From Owenia fusiformis (Eukaryota; Annelida; Polychaeta; Sabellida; Oweniidae), in assembly GCA_903813345.2 (NCBI GenBank), contig CAIIXF020000011.1, positions 16,599,754-16,663,753 of the forward strand: DNA of 64,000 nt, read 5' to 3'. Positions 34,346-45,825 of this stretch are shown here, one piece after another. The notes beneath the pieces are model-generated. The model saw nothing but the letters and a program-made list of their open reading frames with translations, did not search any database and had not been told where the DNA came from. Each line of letters opens with the position of its first letter. The stretch's first letter is position 1. Both the position numbers and the translations under genes were made by a program.

Positions 34346-34582
34346 CTGGTAGGGCTCTCACCAGGAAATATTTAGGGTGTGGTGCAAACATTTTTCAAAC
34401 AACCATTCAATCGTGATAAACCATATTTATGTTATATTTTATCCTAATTACGTTCTATTATAGTATATTCAGTCAAGTTTAGACTTTGGAAACAATCATG
34501 ATTTGCCAATAGGTTGTTGTGGGAGCCAAATAGAGTGTGGCGTTGCGCCTCAGTCTAAAAGCCTGGCAAGAGCCCTACCTAG
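34346..34582. mobile_element. Small inverted-repeat element
   Basis: GGTAGGGCTCTCACCAGG at the left pairs with CCTGGCAAGAGCCCTACC at the right. Weaker pairing continues inward (GGTGTGGTGCAAA against GTGTGGCGTTGCGCC in complement). About 237 bases, non-coding. Confidence 0.6.
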
Positions 34583-34935
34583 CATCTGTTAAATTTTCTT
34601 CTTCAGAAAAGCCATTGAAAACTGATTGAGGATTTATTTGTCCCCCTATCAAAAATATGCATTATTAATAAAATTATTGGCAAGTAAAAAAATGAACGCT
34701 TTAATTTTTACCTTTCAAGAAAAACCAGACAGATAGATAAACAACAGAAAGCAATACAATATTTTTACGAAACCTTGCAGAAAAATATTTCACATACGAC
34801 TTGAATAAAAAGCACTTTTAAACGTATCTGTATTTGCTATCCTAGATTTATATTCATAAACTTATTATTGTTAAACATGCAAAGAATGTATTTTGAAATT
34901 CCTTATTGACTTTCTCTCCAACATTATTTTGTAAT

Positions 34936-35438
34936 AAAAAGACCAGGTATAGTAGGTCAAGCGATTTTGGACAGTCATATCTTTCTGGCTTTAAGTAGTA
35001 ATATTGTTTTATTAAAACAATATTTTTTCTAAAAGTGAAGCCCCCATGATAATAACAATATCAATCCATAGGGTAAACTCATGATATCCATGGTTTTCAG
35101 CATAATTTTGGTCATTGAAAATTGATATCTTCAAAACTAAACTTTCAATAACAGTCTACTTATGACATGCCAGACTCATTGTTGAATAATCTTTCCGTGC
35201 AATAAAAAAAAAAATCCTCATTTGAGTAAATAGGTTCAATATTTTGAAAAAATGTTGACTTGGGGTTCTCTTCATAATTTTTCGAATTGTTCGATATTTT
35301 TATTTCATTACCCTTGAGAATTTACTTGAATGATAAAATATTGTGTTCATCAGAAATGTCATATTTAAATTGAGAAAGTACTCATGGTAAAAGATATGAC
35401 CATCTAAAATCACTTGCCATAGTATAACTGGTCCTTTA
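34936..35438. mobile_element. 503-bp MITE
   Basis: The left end AAAGACCAGGTATAGTAGGT, followed by GATTTTGGACAGTCATATCT, is matched in reverse complement by AGATATGACCATCTAAAATC and ATAGTATAACTGGTCCTTTA (arms ~48 bases). The interior is AT-rich with a local palindrome (AATATTGTTTTATTAAAACA, then ATATT) and no coding content. Confidence 0.8.
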
Positions 35439-35627
35439 TGGCAATACACTAATGTAAATTACCTATTTGTGTTTGAGGCAAAATATTGTACAAGCTATGG
35501 AATGACGTAACAAAAATTGATATATTTCTATAATATACAATACATGTATGTATAGGCAAGGCAATGAGTTTTTTCTACAACTGTACAACTATTCTACATC
35601 ATATGAAATCAATACTTCTTCAAGGAA

Positions 35628-36962
35628 ATGTCCCCACCAATGGGTGATCCCATGAAATGGTTATCCTGAAAATGAGTAGACAAGACTTTACCAACACAAT
35701 TTGAGGACGGAAAATCCAAAATGGCCACCTTAAAATTTACCCAGAATGCCAAAAGTTTAGTCAGTTCTAGATTTTCAAACTAAGAATCATCCCTGAAAAT
35801 TTGAAATTGATCTACCAAACGGTTCACCTAAAAACGCGTAGACAAGACTTTACAGGCAAGATTTTAAGACGGAAAATCCAAAATGGCTGCCTTGACATTT
35901 ATCCAGAATGCCAAAAAACTAATCAGATCTAGATTTTCATACTAAGAATCATCCCTAAAAATTTGAAATTGATCTACAGAACAGTTCACCTGGAAATGCA
36001 TAGACAAGACTTTACAGACAAGATTTTAGGACAGAAAATCCAAAATGGCTGCCTTGACATTTGCCCAGAATGCCAAAAAACTAATCAGTTCTACATTTTC
36101 ATACTAAGAATCATCTCTGAAAATTTGAAATTGATCTACCAAACGTGTCACCTGAAAACGCGTAGACAAGACTTTACAGACAAGATTTTAGGACGGAAAA
36201 TCCAAAATGGCTGCCTTGACATTTACCCAGAATGCCAAAAAACAAATCAGATCTAGATTTTTATACTAAGAATCATCCCTGAAAATTTGAAATTGATCCA
36301 CCAAACAGTTCACCTGAAAACACGTAGACAAGACCTCACAGACAAGATTTTAGGACGGAAAAATCCAAAATGGCCGACAATAAAAAAGTGATTATGTGTT
36401 TTTGCTGATTTCTTCTTACAAAATTATCACATATAACTACTGTTAACAATAACATAGGCTTTTACAACAAAGTACATCTGAAATTATTTATAAAGCTACT
36501 AAATAGTTAAAGTATGAAAACTCAAAAACACCATTCAATATGATACAAAGTATTATCGTGCGCTAACTTTTCTTAAGACATTCAAAATGGCTGACATGAC
36601 TGAGCTAACAGGTCCAAAACCTAATCAGATCTAGAATGAAGTGAGCTGAACAAGATGTTAAAGTTTTAAAAGCAACTGTGAAGCCGTTTTTCTTAAAGTT
36701 TGCAGACAAGGATTTTAGCATTTGACTTCAAAATGGCCGACAGGAAGTAGGTATCGAGTGAAAATTTTTTCATCCACATCTGTATGCACTCATAAGTTAT
36801 CCCTGAAAATTTGAAGGTGATATCTGTAGCGGTTTTGGAGAAAAATCCCGGACGTACGGACAGACGGACGGACAGACGGACGGACAGATGGACGGACGTA
36901 CGGACGGACAGACGGACGCGCCTAGGCCGACAATATGGCCCCACACTATGTGGTGGGGACAT
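35628..36962. mobile_element. 1335-bp element with ATGTCCCCACC ends, copy 1
   Basis: The tips ATGTCCCCACC and GGTGGGGACAT are inverted repeats. The interior has about four tandem ~161-bp units (marker TTGAAATTGATCTAC at 35,805, 35,966, 36,128 and, as TTGAAATTGATCCAC, 36,289), each containing AAAATCCAAAATGGC and CAGAATGCCAAAA. Near the right end lies a (CGGACAGA)-type microsatellite (36,853-36,920). A relative lies in the opposite orientation at 43,117-44,232. It encodes no transposase. The 97-codon frame at 35,963-36,256 is a by-product of the tandem repeats. Confidence 0.85.
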
Positions 36963-36964
36963 AA

Positions 36965-37960
36965 AAAGTGATTCTCGTAAGTTGAAAGTATCAAAGAAAC
37001 TTTTATTTTTTCTTTGAAATGGTTGTTGTAAAGGTGAGACACCATGACAAAAATCAAATGAAAACTGCACCACAAATGTTCTAAGTCATATTTATTTTGT
37101 ACTAGATGATATTTATATCCAATTTCAAGCTATTTCATTAGCGATATATCAGGATATTAAGTTCATACAGGTCAGCTCAGTTCAATGTTGAAATTGTTGT
37201 TTTATTTTTCGCGTCGTGTTTTGTCTTCACCACAATCACTCAGCTTAGATACAATCACTTCGAACAGGATGATATAGCCTACCTGAAGGACTGCCCCCTC
37301 TACTTAGAAAAATCTACAATCCAATTAAATCTTTTACTATAAAGTCAAGTGTGAAGACAGAATGCGTGTAAATTACATAAAACAATATTTAAAAATCTCT
37401 ACTTTACTGACTGGATAATACTAAAGTAGAACAAAAATCAAAAGTATATACTATATATTATTTGAGGTATGTGTTTTTAAAAAAATAAAAAATATGTATT
37501 TGATACACTTTTATACTGTACAATTTTTAAGATTTTACATACACATACAATAACTCACATCTTTGTTTGTAAAAAGTGAATATTCTGAAACACCATGTTC
37601 AAGTTCATAAAGTTCATAGAGTTAAAGTTTACAAAAATTAAGTTGACACAGTGAATTGCCTTATTTGGCATTTTGCCAATCCTCGACAAGATAGCAAGAT
37701 TAGATCTATTCGTCAATCAACACTTCACTATTTTTTATTTTGGTGACATAATTTTACAAAATTCCCAAAAATGAATAGTCTCCAATAGTCTATAAAGGTC
37801 AAATTAAACATACTATCTAGTCTGGTATGCACTTGCAATGTACATGGGTACTAAGCAGACCTCAACATACAGTGAGATTTTGAGGATCCTTGTTTGAGCT
37901 GAACATACTGATGAGCTGGCTAATGCATATAGCCCAATGGCTTAGCCATGATACCGCCGA
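36965..37960. other. No gene seen
   Basis: AT-rich DNA between repeats, downstream of the MORC-like gene's 3' end. No exon is recognised. Confidence 0.4.
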
Positions 37961-37964
37961 GCAC

Positions 37965-38143
37965 ATACCTGCCAACCTAAGACCAAAAATTTGCGGTAGT
38001 TTTTTTTGAATTGCGGTATTTTTGCAGTATTTTTTTTCAAAATGTGGTCGTTTTTTACGGTAGTTTGTCATTTTTTACGGAAAAACGAAAAATTTACAGT
38101 AGATTCCCGTAAATATACAAATATACGGTAGGTTGGCAGGTAT
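37965..38143. mobile_element. 179-bp MITE with ATACCTGCCAACCTA ends
   Basis: ATACCTGCCAACCTA at the left is matched exactly in reverse complement at 38,129-38,143. The interior is made of TGCGGTAG/TTTTTTACGG words that also pair. An imperfect direct repeat GAGCA flanks both sides. From memory, such ends belong to hAT-type non-autonomous elements found in many animals. Confidence 0.7.
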
Positions 38144-38439
38144 GGAGCAAGTTCACTGAATCATGAGGTCTGGTTAAAACACGTGAATGTACGTTGTCAC
38201 CCTGTAGAAATCCTCAACATTATTTAACTAGCTTATCAATCTGATCAATCTAGAGTTAGTTAGAAGAAACTACCTTACATACATACATGCCAAAGCCCAT
38301 TCTCTATATGGCAGACTTGTCTACCATTGGTGTCCATAATTCATAAACAATAAACAATGACACATAGACAATGACTTGTGTAACAGCAATATTATACTTT
38401 GTTCATATATCCTGTATTTGAGCTGAAAATGTCTGACTA

Positions 38440-39373
38440 CTAATTTGATGCATCCTTCTGCATGGCTGCCTCCGTCTCCTTTGCTTCATTAGCCTCGTTA
38501 ACTTCAAGCATCTGAGGAAGAATTACATCTAAGTCATCAAGGTCCTTGATGTCAAGATCTGGAGTGATGAGACCAATAAGGCGTACCACATTCTTCTGGA
38601 GTGTTTTAAGCCTTTTCTCAGCAGTGGTAAGTTTTGCGTTTAGACTTGACTCAGTGGCATTTAGTTTTGCATTTAGACTCGACTCAGTTGCATTTAGTTT
38701 TGCTGCCATATCAGTATCATAAATATATACTGGGTTAGTTTGTGCTTGAACACTATCTGTTTCAACTTTAGGAACCTTGTAAATTTGTGGTGCCACTACT
38801 GAATCTTTCTCTTTCTTTATAGGATCAATCTCCTTTTTAATATATGTTTTAGCGGGGTCTATCTCCTTCTTGATAGCATGCTCCTGTTTAGAAATATCTC
38901 CACTATATTGTGCAATTTCTCGTAATCCAAGTTTAGAGGAATTTAATCCACTTAGTGCCTTAGTGGAAGTGGAAGCACTACTATTGGGAGTTTTTAACAA
39001 ACTAGCACCCTGGCTGACTTTTACATCATTTATCGTACAGACTTCAGCTATATCAGCTTTAGTATGATCCTTTACACTGACTAGAACTGGGGATATTTGT
39101 TTTGGTATTTCTTCATCAGTGTCAATGAGAATAATTTCATTTGGTTCCTTATGGGGTTTTACAACACTGCTACCTCTGGCCCTATTTTGTTTCTCTGGAG
39201 GGTGTGCTTTAGTAGATGTCTGTTGTTTGTTGCGAGGGCTCAAATGCTCAGGTTCATCTTCGTCGAAGTCCATATTTACTTCAATCCTAAAGTCTACATT
39301 GTTATCATCACCAGTGTGTTGTTTCTTGCTCGAGGTCGCTCCTATATCACCATTATGAGGTCTTTTCCTGGAG
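38440..39373 (-). CDS. MORC3-like gene, last exon (SIM, SUMO sites, coiled coil)
   Basis: This exon opens after CTATTTAG and joins the exon at 39907-40031 in phase. It encodes ~310 residues, starting SRKRPHNGDIGATSSKKQ (nuclear-localisation-like). EIILIDTDEE is a textbook SUMO-interaction motif. Three psi-K-x-E SUMO-acceptor motifs follow (AIKKEID, YIKKEID, PIKKEKD), and PKVE could be a fourth. The repeated heptad-like LNATESSLNAK units and AEKRLKTLQKNVVRLIGLI form a coiled coil. LDDLDVILPQMLEV precedes an acidic/Ala end and stop. Vertebrate MORC3 is SUMO-modified and works at PML bodies through SUMO, which this layout fits. The LNATESSLNAK unit is itself a local tandem duplication of 33 bases, a likely site of length variation. 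Confidence 0.8.
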
Positions 39374-39906
39374 CTAAATAGAAAAATATTATTCATTGAT
39401 TTTCCCGTGTAGTCCAAGGTCACAATGTATACGCCTTATAGTGAGGTATTACATACCCAGTGAAACATTTGTATGGAAGTCAATGGGAAAGTAAGAGGGC
39501 TATCTCCATCGATATTGCCCAATTACCTCAATATAGGCCACTTACCTTGTTTTGATATTAGATTTCTTTAATAACCATAACACTATCATTACATCATGTT
39601 TCTTTTTGAATATTAAAGGTATGTTATACATCAAAATGAAATGCATCAGAGTCCCAGGTTATAACAAACTGAACAAATCCCGGGGATTTTATTTGTAAAT
39701 TTGGCAAAAAATACTTTTTGCGATTTTACAAGAATCACAAAAAAGGGCGAAACTAAATCGTATGCGAAAAATACTGGGAGAACAGTATACTATATTTGTT
39801 CTCTCATACAAAATTTTTGTTTTACATTAAATATTTTCATCAAACCAAAAGCTCAAGATTTGGCATAAGTTTTAAATTGGGAATCTATCATTGGGTTTTA
39901 ACTTAC

Positions 39907-40031
39907 TTCATGGTAGAATGTTGAAGTAAATCCGCAACAGCTTTATGGGCCTTCTTGGCCAACATGTTCTCTTGCTTTTTTAATTCAAGTTCCTTCTGTT
40001 GCAGGTTTTGCCTTTTTGTCTCCAAGGCAGC
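39907..40031 (-). CDS. MORC3-like gene, coiled-coil exon
   Basis: Exactly bounded by TTATTGTAG and GTAAGT. It reads AALETKRQNLQQKELELKKQ, ENMLAKKAHKAVADLLQHST, M. Lys/Gln/Leu-rich heptads indicate a coiled coil, as found after the CW domain in MORC proteins. Phase 0 at entry and 2 at exit fit both neighbours. Confidence 0.8.
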
Positions 40032-40204
40032 CTACAATAAATAGACCTAATGTGAGAACTATGCATTTAAGGGTTACATTAAAAGTGAAGCACTAAAACT
40101 GATAAAATATTCAAGTTTAAGGGAACTTTGCAATACCCTGCCATGTTATTTCCCCCAAATTAGCTACCTGGTGGGGAAACAGTAACTACCTACTCGCATC
40201 TCAG

Positions 40205-40990
40205 TAACTGTCACGGTCATATCAGGCTTTAACAAGATAACCATGGTCATGACAGGCCTTTCAACCATTGTCATGGTTATATCGGGCTATGACATTACCA
40301 CAGTCATGACAGGCCTTGTAACCATTGTCACGGTCATATCGGGCTTTGACATTACCACAGTCATGACAGGCCTTGCAACCATTGTTACAGTCATATCAGG
40401 CTTCAATATTACCACGGTCATGACAGGCCTTGCTTCGCTTATCTCGGTTATATCCGGCTTTAACATTACCATGGTCATGGTAGGCCTTGCTTCGATTGTC
40501 ACGGTCATATCAGGCTTTAACATAACCATGGTCATGACAGGCCTTGCAACCATTGTCACAGTCATATCAGGCTTCAACATTACCACGGTCATGCCAGGCC
40601 TTGCAACCATTGTCACAGTCATACCAGGCTAACATTACCATGGTCATGCCAGGCCTTGCTTCGATTGTCATATCAGGCTTTAACATAACCATGGTCATGA
40701 CAGGCCTTGCAACCATTGTCACGGTCATATCAGGCTTCAACATTACCACGGTCATGACAGGTCTTGCTTCGATTGTCTCGGTTATATCCGGCTTTAACAT
40801 TACCATGGTCATGACAGGCCTTGCAACCATTGTCACGGTCATATAAGGCTAACATTACCACGGTCATGACAGGTCTTGCAATATAATATAGCACTGTCAC
40901 AGTCATATCAGACTTTAACATTACCATGGTCATAACAGGCCTTGCAATAATATAGCATTGTCACGGTGATACCAGGCTTTCACAATAACA
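40205..40990. repeat. 57-bp minisatellite in a MORC-like intron
   Basis: About 13 units built from ATTGTCACGGTCATATCAGG, CTTCAACATTACCACGGTCA and TGACAGGCCTTGCAACC. Because 57 is divisible by three and the unit has no stop, both strands show open frames of up to 129 codons (19-residue repeats such as MTGLATIVTVISGFNITTV). It lies between two MORC exons and has no splice sites, so I treat the frames as artefacts. Some units are shortened by 5-20 bases. Confidence 0.85.
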
Positions 40991-41308
40991 CTAACACAGT
41001 CATAGCAGGATCCTTACGAAACTTAAAAACACTTAAAGGCAGAATCAGATCTACGGGGGGAAAAAATTACAAGCAATGTGTACAATTGACCTAAATAGGC
41101 CAAGTTGCAAAAGTAGGTCAAATTGTAATGTACTTAATGTACTTAAGAAGAAATGAGATGTCATGGTTTATCATGATGCCTGATTACTGAGTTATCCAAA
41201 ATGAGTTGCATTTATGTGTCACCCTGTATTGCAAACATATTGATATACTTAAGTTTATTGCTTGATGTTTAGTTTTTCTCATATTTAATGAACTGATCTT
41301 TACTTTAC

Positions 41309-41411
41309 CTCAACTGCTCGACGGGAAGTCTTTGGAATCTTTACTTTATTGTAAGTGGCCTTTGACAATGCTTCATCTTCATCCTCGGGCTCCTGCTCAA
41401 TATCACATCGA
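41309..41411 (-). CDS. MORC3-like gene, exon after the CW finger
   Basis: Bounded by TTTTTGCTTGTAG and GTAAAG. It completes the fourth zinc ligand (RNRC across the junction) and reads DIEQEPEDEDEALSKATYNK, VKIPKTSRRAVE. The acidic EPEDEDE just after the last Cys is what vertebrate MORC3/4 have at this point. Confidence 0.85.
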
Positions 41412-41729
41412 CTACAAGCAAAAATATGATTGGTTGATTGTACTTTTATCAGTCTGGCAGAAAGAACTTGGCATTTGGAACTGGGCAACATCACAAAAAG
41501 TTCCCATTACAAAATATCAGGAAGAATGACTACACACAAATTAAAGTAGCAATCTCTGTAAAAAATCTGAAATGACAGTCACATCTGTTAAATCTGAACA
41601 GCAGTCAGACCAGCCAAAGGCATTCAAAACAGCAGGTGTTCACATTTAAAGGCATTTATGTGGTTTAGAAGTTTTTATCCAACAAAGTCAAATACCCTTT
41701 ACTACATAATTTTAACCCAAAGATAGCCT

Positions 41730-42160
41730 AGACATGAGATATGCTCAACTAATATCTTGGTTTGGTGGCAACAAATCGTCCAATTATTTCCACATTGTTA
41801 CAATTGCATTTTCGCTGATATTAATAGCACTAGACATGAGATATGCTAGACTAATATCTTGGTTTGGTGGCAAAAAATCGTCCCATTATTTCCACATTGT
41901 TATAACTGTTAATCACATGATCAAAATTATGTACCTGATTGGCTCTGCTGCCTACCCAAACAGATATGACAAGGTGGACCTAAATTTTTTTCTCCTCATT
42001 TTGCACTTATAACAATGTGGCACTGGATATCTCCAAAAGGAGATGAGATCCATTGAAATGGACCCCAGAAATGAATTCCTCGTGAAAAATTGAGAAAGAT
42101 AGTATACTTATCTCAAAACCTGTAAAAAGTGAGATATAACAATGTGGAAATAATGGGTCG
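41730..42160. repeat. 102-bp direct duplication with an inverted third copy
   Basis: GACATGAGATATGCT and the following AATATCTTGGTTTGGTGGCA start near 41,731 and again near 41,833. Part of the unit (CCCATTATTTCCACATTGTT) recurs in reverse complement at 42,137-42,157. Probably an intronic inverted-repeat element. Confidence 0.65.
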
Positions 42161-42244
42161 AAATGTTCAACTTTATAAAATCATTAGGATAACATTTTTT
42201 GTATTTTTGTTTTCATAATTATGTTTTTATGATGCTGAACATAC

Positions 42245-42373
42245 TTCCTGCTGGGGTCATTGTTCATATAACAATACCACTCTTTTGGTAGGTCACAATC
42301 AGCAATGAATGTAGGCAGTCTTCTGAATTTATCGCACTTATCGCATTGGACCCACTGCCAATCTGGCCGCACA
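42245..42373 (-). CDS. MORC3-like gene, CW-type zinc finger exon
   Basis: Bounded by ATATTCCAG and GTATGT, with phases that join both neighbours. It reads VRPDWQWVQCDKCDKFRRLP, TFIADCDLPKEWYCYMNNDP, SR. The CW domain is recognised by W-V-Q-C-x-x-C, RRLP, L-P-x-x-W-Y-C and, across the junction, the last Cys. CW fingers of this family bind histone H3 methylated at Lys4 through an aromatic cage. The second cage/core Trp (usually K-W-R-K/R-L-P) is Phe here, an unusual change that may alter binding. This domain is the strongest evidence for the gene's identity. Confidence 0.9.
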
Positions 42374-42904
42374 CTGGAATATATCAATATCAACATACAG
42401 TTTATACTCAAAATGGAACATATTTACAACATTAGTTAATGTAAAATGGCTGAGTTTCCAACATTTATCCTTACTTAGTCCTAGAAAGAGACCCAGAAAG
42501 ACATTAAATTTTCAGATTTCTTCTTGGCTAAAATTAATGGGGTTGTCACCTTATCTTAAACGGTTGATCCTTAATTGCTTTGATTCTGAAATTCAAGCCT
42601 ACATATGGGTACATATGTGGTATATGGCTGCTTGCTGCTATATCATTGTGTATGTAGAAGCTTTCTAAGCATGATTCACAACTCTTAAACTTTCCATTCT
42701 AACCATCTTAGAAGTTGATGATGTTCAATCTGATATATTGATGACATAATGATAAGAATCTAAAAATTGGATTTTATGAAATTACTGACCACACTACTAT
42801 ATTATTATCATTATCTGAAATGAGTTCAAATAAAGAAAATCTGGGAACTCTGGGAGCTTGTTCTAATAGGGATGGGAGGTGTTCTTGCCAGAGTTTCATA
42901 TTAT

Positions 42905-43176
42905 ATTTTATACCATGGTCAGAGCAATATCAGGTATATAATAGCAAGTGATAAATCACAAATTTAGGACAAGGATGATATCAGGATTAGAGAGATGATA
43001 TCAGGAATGATATTGATATCATCCTGGGTAAATTCCCAAATTTTTTGCATTTTTTAAAAATTTTAATTTTTTCAATTCTTTGTGTTTAAAAGTAATTTTC
43101 ATTTTCAATTTTTTTTATGTCCCCACCACATAGTGTGGGGCCATATTGTCGGCCTAGGCGCGTCCGTCTGTCCGTC

Positions 43177-43211
<35 letters not shown>

Positions 43212-44410
43212 CTGTCCGTCCGTACGTCCGGCAGTTTTCTCCAAAACCGCTACAGATATCACCTTCAAATTTTCAGGGATAACTTATGAGTGCATACAGA
43301 TGTGGATGAAAAAAAATTAACTCGATGCCTACTTCCTGTCGGCCATTTTGAAGTCAAATGCTAAAATCCTTGTCTGCAAACTTTAAGAAAAATGGCTTCA
43401 CAGTTGCTTCTAAAACTTTAACATCTTGTTCAGCTCACTTCATTCTAGATCTGATTAGGTTTTGGACCTGTTAGCTCAGTCATGTCAGCCATTTTGAATG
43501 TTTTAAGAAAAGTTAGCGCACGATAATACTTACACGTTTTTAGGTGAACCGTTTGGTAGATCAATTTCAAATTTTCAGGGATGATTCTTAGTATGAAAAT
43601 CTAGAACTGATTAGTTTTTGGGCATTCTGGGTAAATGTCAAGGCAGCCATTTTGGATTTTCTGTCCTAAAATCTCGTCTGTAAAGTCTTGTCTACACATT
43701 TCCAGGTGAACTGTTTGGTAGATCAATTTCAAATTTTCAGGGATGATTCTTAGTATGAAAATCTAGAACTGATTAGTTTTTGGGCATTCTGGGTAAATGT
43801 CAAGGCAGCCATTTTGGATTTTCTGTCCTAAAATCTCGTCTGTAAAGTCTTGTCTACACATTTCCAGGTGAACTGTTTGGTAGATCAATTTCAAATTTTC
43901 AGGGATGATTCTTAGTATGAAAATCTAGAACAGATTAGTTTTTGGCATTTTTTTTTTAGTTTTTGGATAAATGTCAAGGCAGCAATTTTGGATTTTCTGT
44001 CCTCAAATCTTGTCTGTAAAGTCTTGTTTATATGTTTTCTGGTTAACTGTGTGACGGATTAATTTCAAATTTTCAGGGGTGGTTCTTAGTATGAACTGAC
44101 TAATTTTTTGGCATTCTTGGTAAATTTTAAGGTGGCCATTTTGGATTCTCCGTCCTCAAATTGTGTCGGTAAAGTCTTGTCTACTCATTTTTAGGAGAAC
44201 CATTTGACAGGATCACCCATAGGTGGGGACATATTGTACACATTTGTGTTCTTGTATGTTTTTATTATTATTATTTTTTTTATATTCTTAAATTCTCAAT
44301 GCTCGTAAGGGCGGGATAATATGTAACTTTAATATTCCTAAGAGTCGAAGATTTTTCTCTCTCATTCGACAGAGGACTATGTAGATATTGCTCTTGACCA
44401 TGGTATAAGG
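42905..44410. repeat. Inverted repeats surrounding an inserted element
   Basis: TTATACCATGGTCAGAGCAATATC (42,908-42,931, written as two overlapping words TTATACCATGGTCAGAG and AGAGCAATATC) is matched in reverse complement at 44,386-44,410. Both sides continue with GATGATATCAGG-like words. The ATGTCCCCACC element lies between the arms, so it probably inserted into an older palindromic repeat. Confidence 0.6.
43117..44232. mobile_element. ATGTCCCCACC-ended element, copy 2 (opposite orientation)
   Basis: It has the same tips and the same microsatellite (CTGTCCGT, 43,164-43,230) and ~162-bp internal units (43,557, 43,719, 43,881) as the element at 35,628, but is reversed and 1116 bp long. It starts ATGTCCCCACCACATAGTG and ends GGTGGGGACAT. 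One internal unit is damaged near 43,940-43,965. Confidence 0.85.
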
Positions 44411-44559
44411 TCGTTATTCACCTGTCAGGATGATATGAGGAATATCCCTCGGATGAAATCAATATTTCCCTTGGTCAATGCGTTCCCTTGGGAAATATAG
44501 ATATCATCCTTGTGCTATTCCCCATATTAAATCCCTCCTGGTGAATAACTTCTTTGTAT

Positions 44560-45090
44560 CTAAACAGTCATTCTAGATTTAATTAATTTTGGAAATAAGA
44601 TCAGTTTAAATGACCAAAATGATTTTAAATATAATACTCTTTGAAGAACTTAAATTAATGTATTCACTTGTAAACCCTCTCAGCAGCATACACACATACT
44701 CTATGTAATTATACGACTGTACTCAAAAAAGGACCACAACTTCTTTCTCATTTTATTTGTCTCGATGGTGAAAGTGAGTCCTTACAAACTCATATTTGGA
44801 ATGACTAGGACGAGTTTTCAAATAGGAGTAATTTAATACATTGGCAATACAGTTTCTGGCTGATCCTGAAACAGTATCTGGTCATTTATTATCTCATTCT
44901 AAACATGGTGTCAACAAGAGTAATTTAACCGCCTGTGGGCATATACAGATCTGTATGGACTTTTGGGCTTAGATATAAGACTATACTGCCTTTGATCTTT
45001 CAAATATTGGTATTCTAATTATAGCCAAAAGGTCAAATTTTTCAAGGAAAATCGATGATTTTTTTTAATGAATAGATGATTTTTTTAAAT
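44560..45090. other. Intronic DNA, nothing recognised
   Basis: Part of the MORC-like intron between the exons at 42,373 and 45,100. AT-rich, no motif seen. Confidence 0.4.
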
Positions 45091-45099
45091 TTTACTCAC

Positions 45100-45183
45100 G
45101 TTGCTTCAGCAGTTTGGGATTTTCCTCCTTTCATCGCCACGCAATAGTCTTTCAGCTTCTTTGCCAATGCATTTATTGTTGCG
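45100..45183 (-). CDS. MORC3-like gene, exon before the CW finger
   Basis: Bounded by CTACTTGCAG and GTGAGTAA. It reads ATINALAKKLKDYCVAMKGG, KSQTAEAT. This matches the segment of MORC proteins just after the S5 fold (ALGxKLNDYWxEM), although the usual Trp after DY is Cys. Phase 1 at entry and 2 at exit fit the exons on both sides. Confidence 0.8.
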
Positions 45184-45484
45184 CTGCAAGTAGACAGGTC
45201 TAAATTAAACAAAAGTACCCTTGCATACATCCAAATGACCATGTGGTTAACGAGACACTTTTAATATGAACAAAAGTATTTCAATGACTGCAGGTCATAT
45301 GAAAAGAATTATGATAAATTCTGATCAAAATCTAATTGCGACTTAAAAGTCACACAAACAAGACATACTGGTATAATGCAGTAACTTTTGTGAAACAGTG
45401 CACTTTTGTTATTGCAATAATTTGAGAAATGTACATGGGTCCCCAGAAAAGAGGACTCTGGGGTTGTATCATACAGGGTTTGCT

Positions 45485-45825
45485 TAAGGAGGCAGTATGA
45501 ATACCCCCAATGCCAGCCATTTTGAATTTTCTGAAGCATACATCAGAAAAACAATACCATATTTTTGATCTACCCTAGATTTCCTTCAATTTGAATATAA
45601 TATTGCCATACTTTGAAAAGATCAGAAAATTATTGCGAAATCCCACATAAGGCAGCCATTTTGAATTTTACTAGGCCCAAATTGAGAAAAAAAAATGATA
45701 CAACATTTGCAATCTACTCTAAATTGGCTTTCATTTGAGTATAATAAAGCCATGCTTTAGAAAAATCTCAAAATTAACACAAAGTCCTGTTTTCCCAACC
45801 TCCCATACTGCCCCTGGGGCCAAGC
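45485..45825. repeat. Probable dispersed repeat
   Basis: GCCATTTTGAATTTT occurs twice (45,520 and 45,656) inside two similar ~140-base blocks. GGCAGTATG near the left and CATACTGCC near the right are complementary. The GGCNGCCATTTTG phrase recalls the ATGTCCCCACC elements. Confidence 0.45.

Noticed and set aside
35963-36256. 97-codon frame with repeated DFTDKILG and CLDICPECQK, resembling a zinc-finger protein
   Set aside because: It is two copies of the 161-bp unit inside a TIR element, and the reading frame is not kept in the other element copy.
36811-37017. Arg/Asp/Thr repeat frame (RRTDRRTD)
   Set aside because: Translation of the CGGACAGA microsatellite.
38870-39381. Plus-strand frames of 65-94 codons
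   Set aside because: Antisense shadows of the MORC-like last exon, which joins its neighbours in phase on the minus strand.
40243-40632. 129-codon hydrophobic repeat protein
   Set aside because: A stop-free 57-bp minisatellite within an intron; equally open on the other strand.
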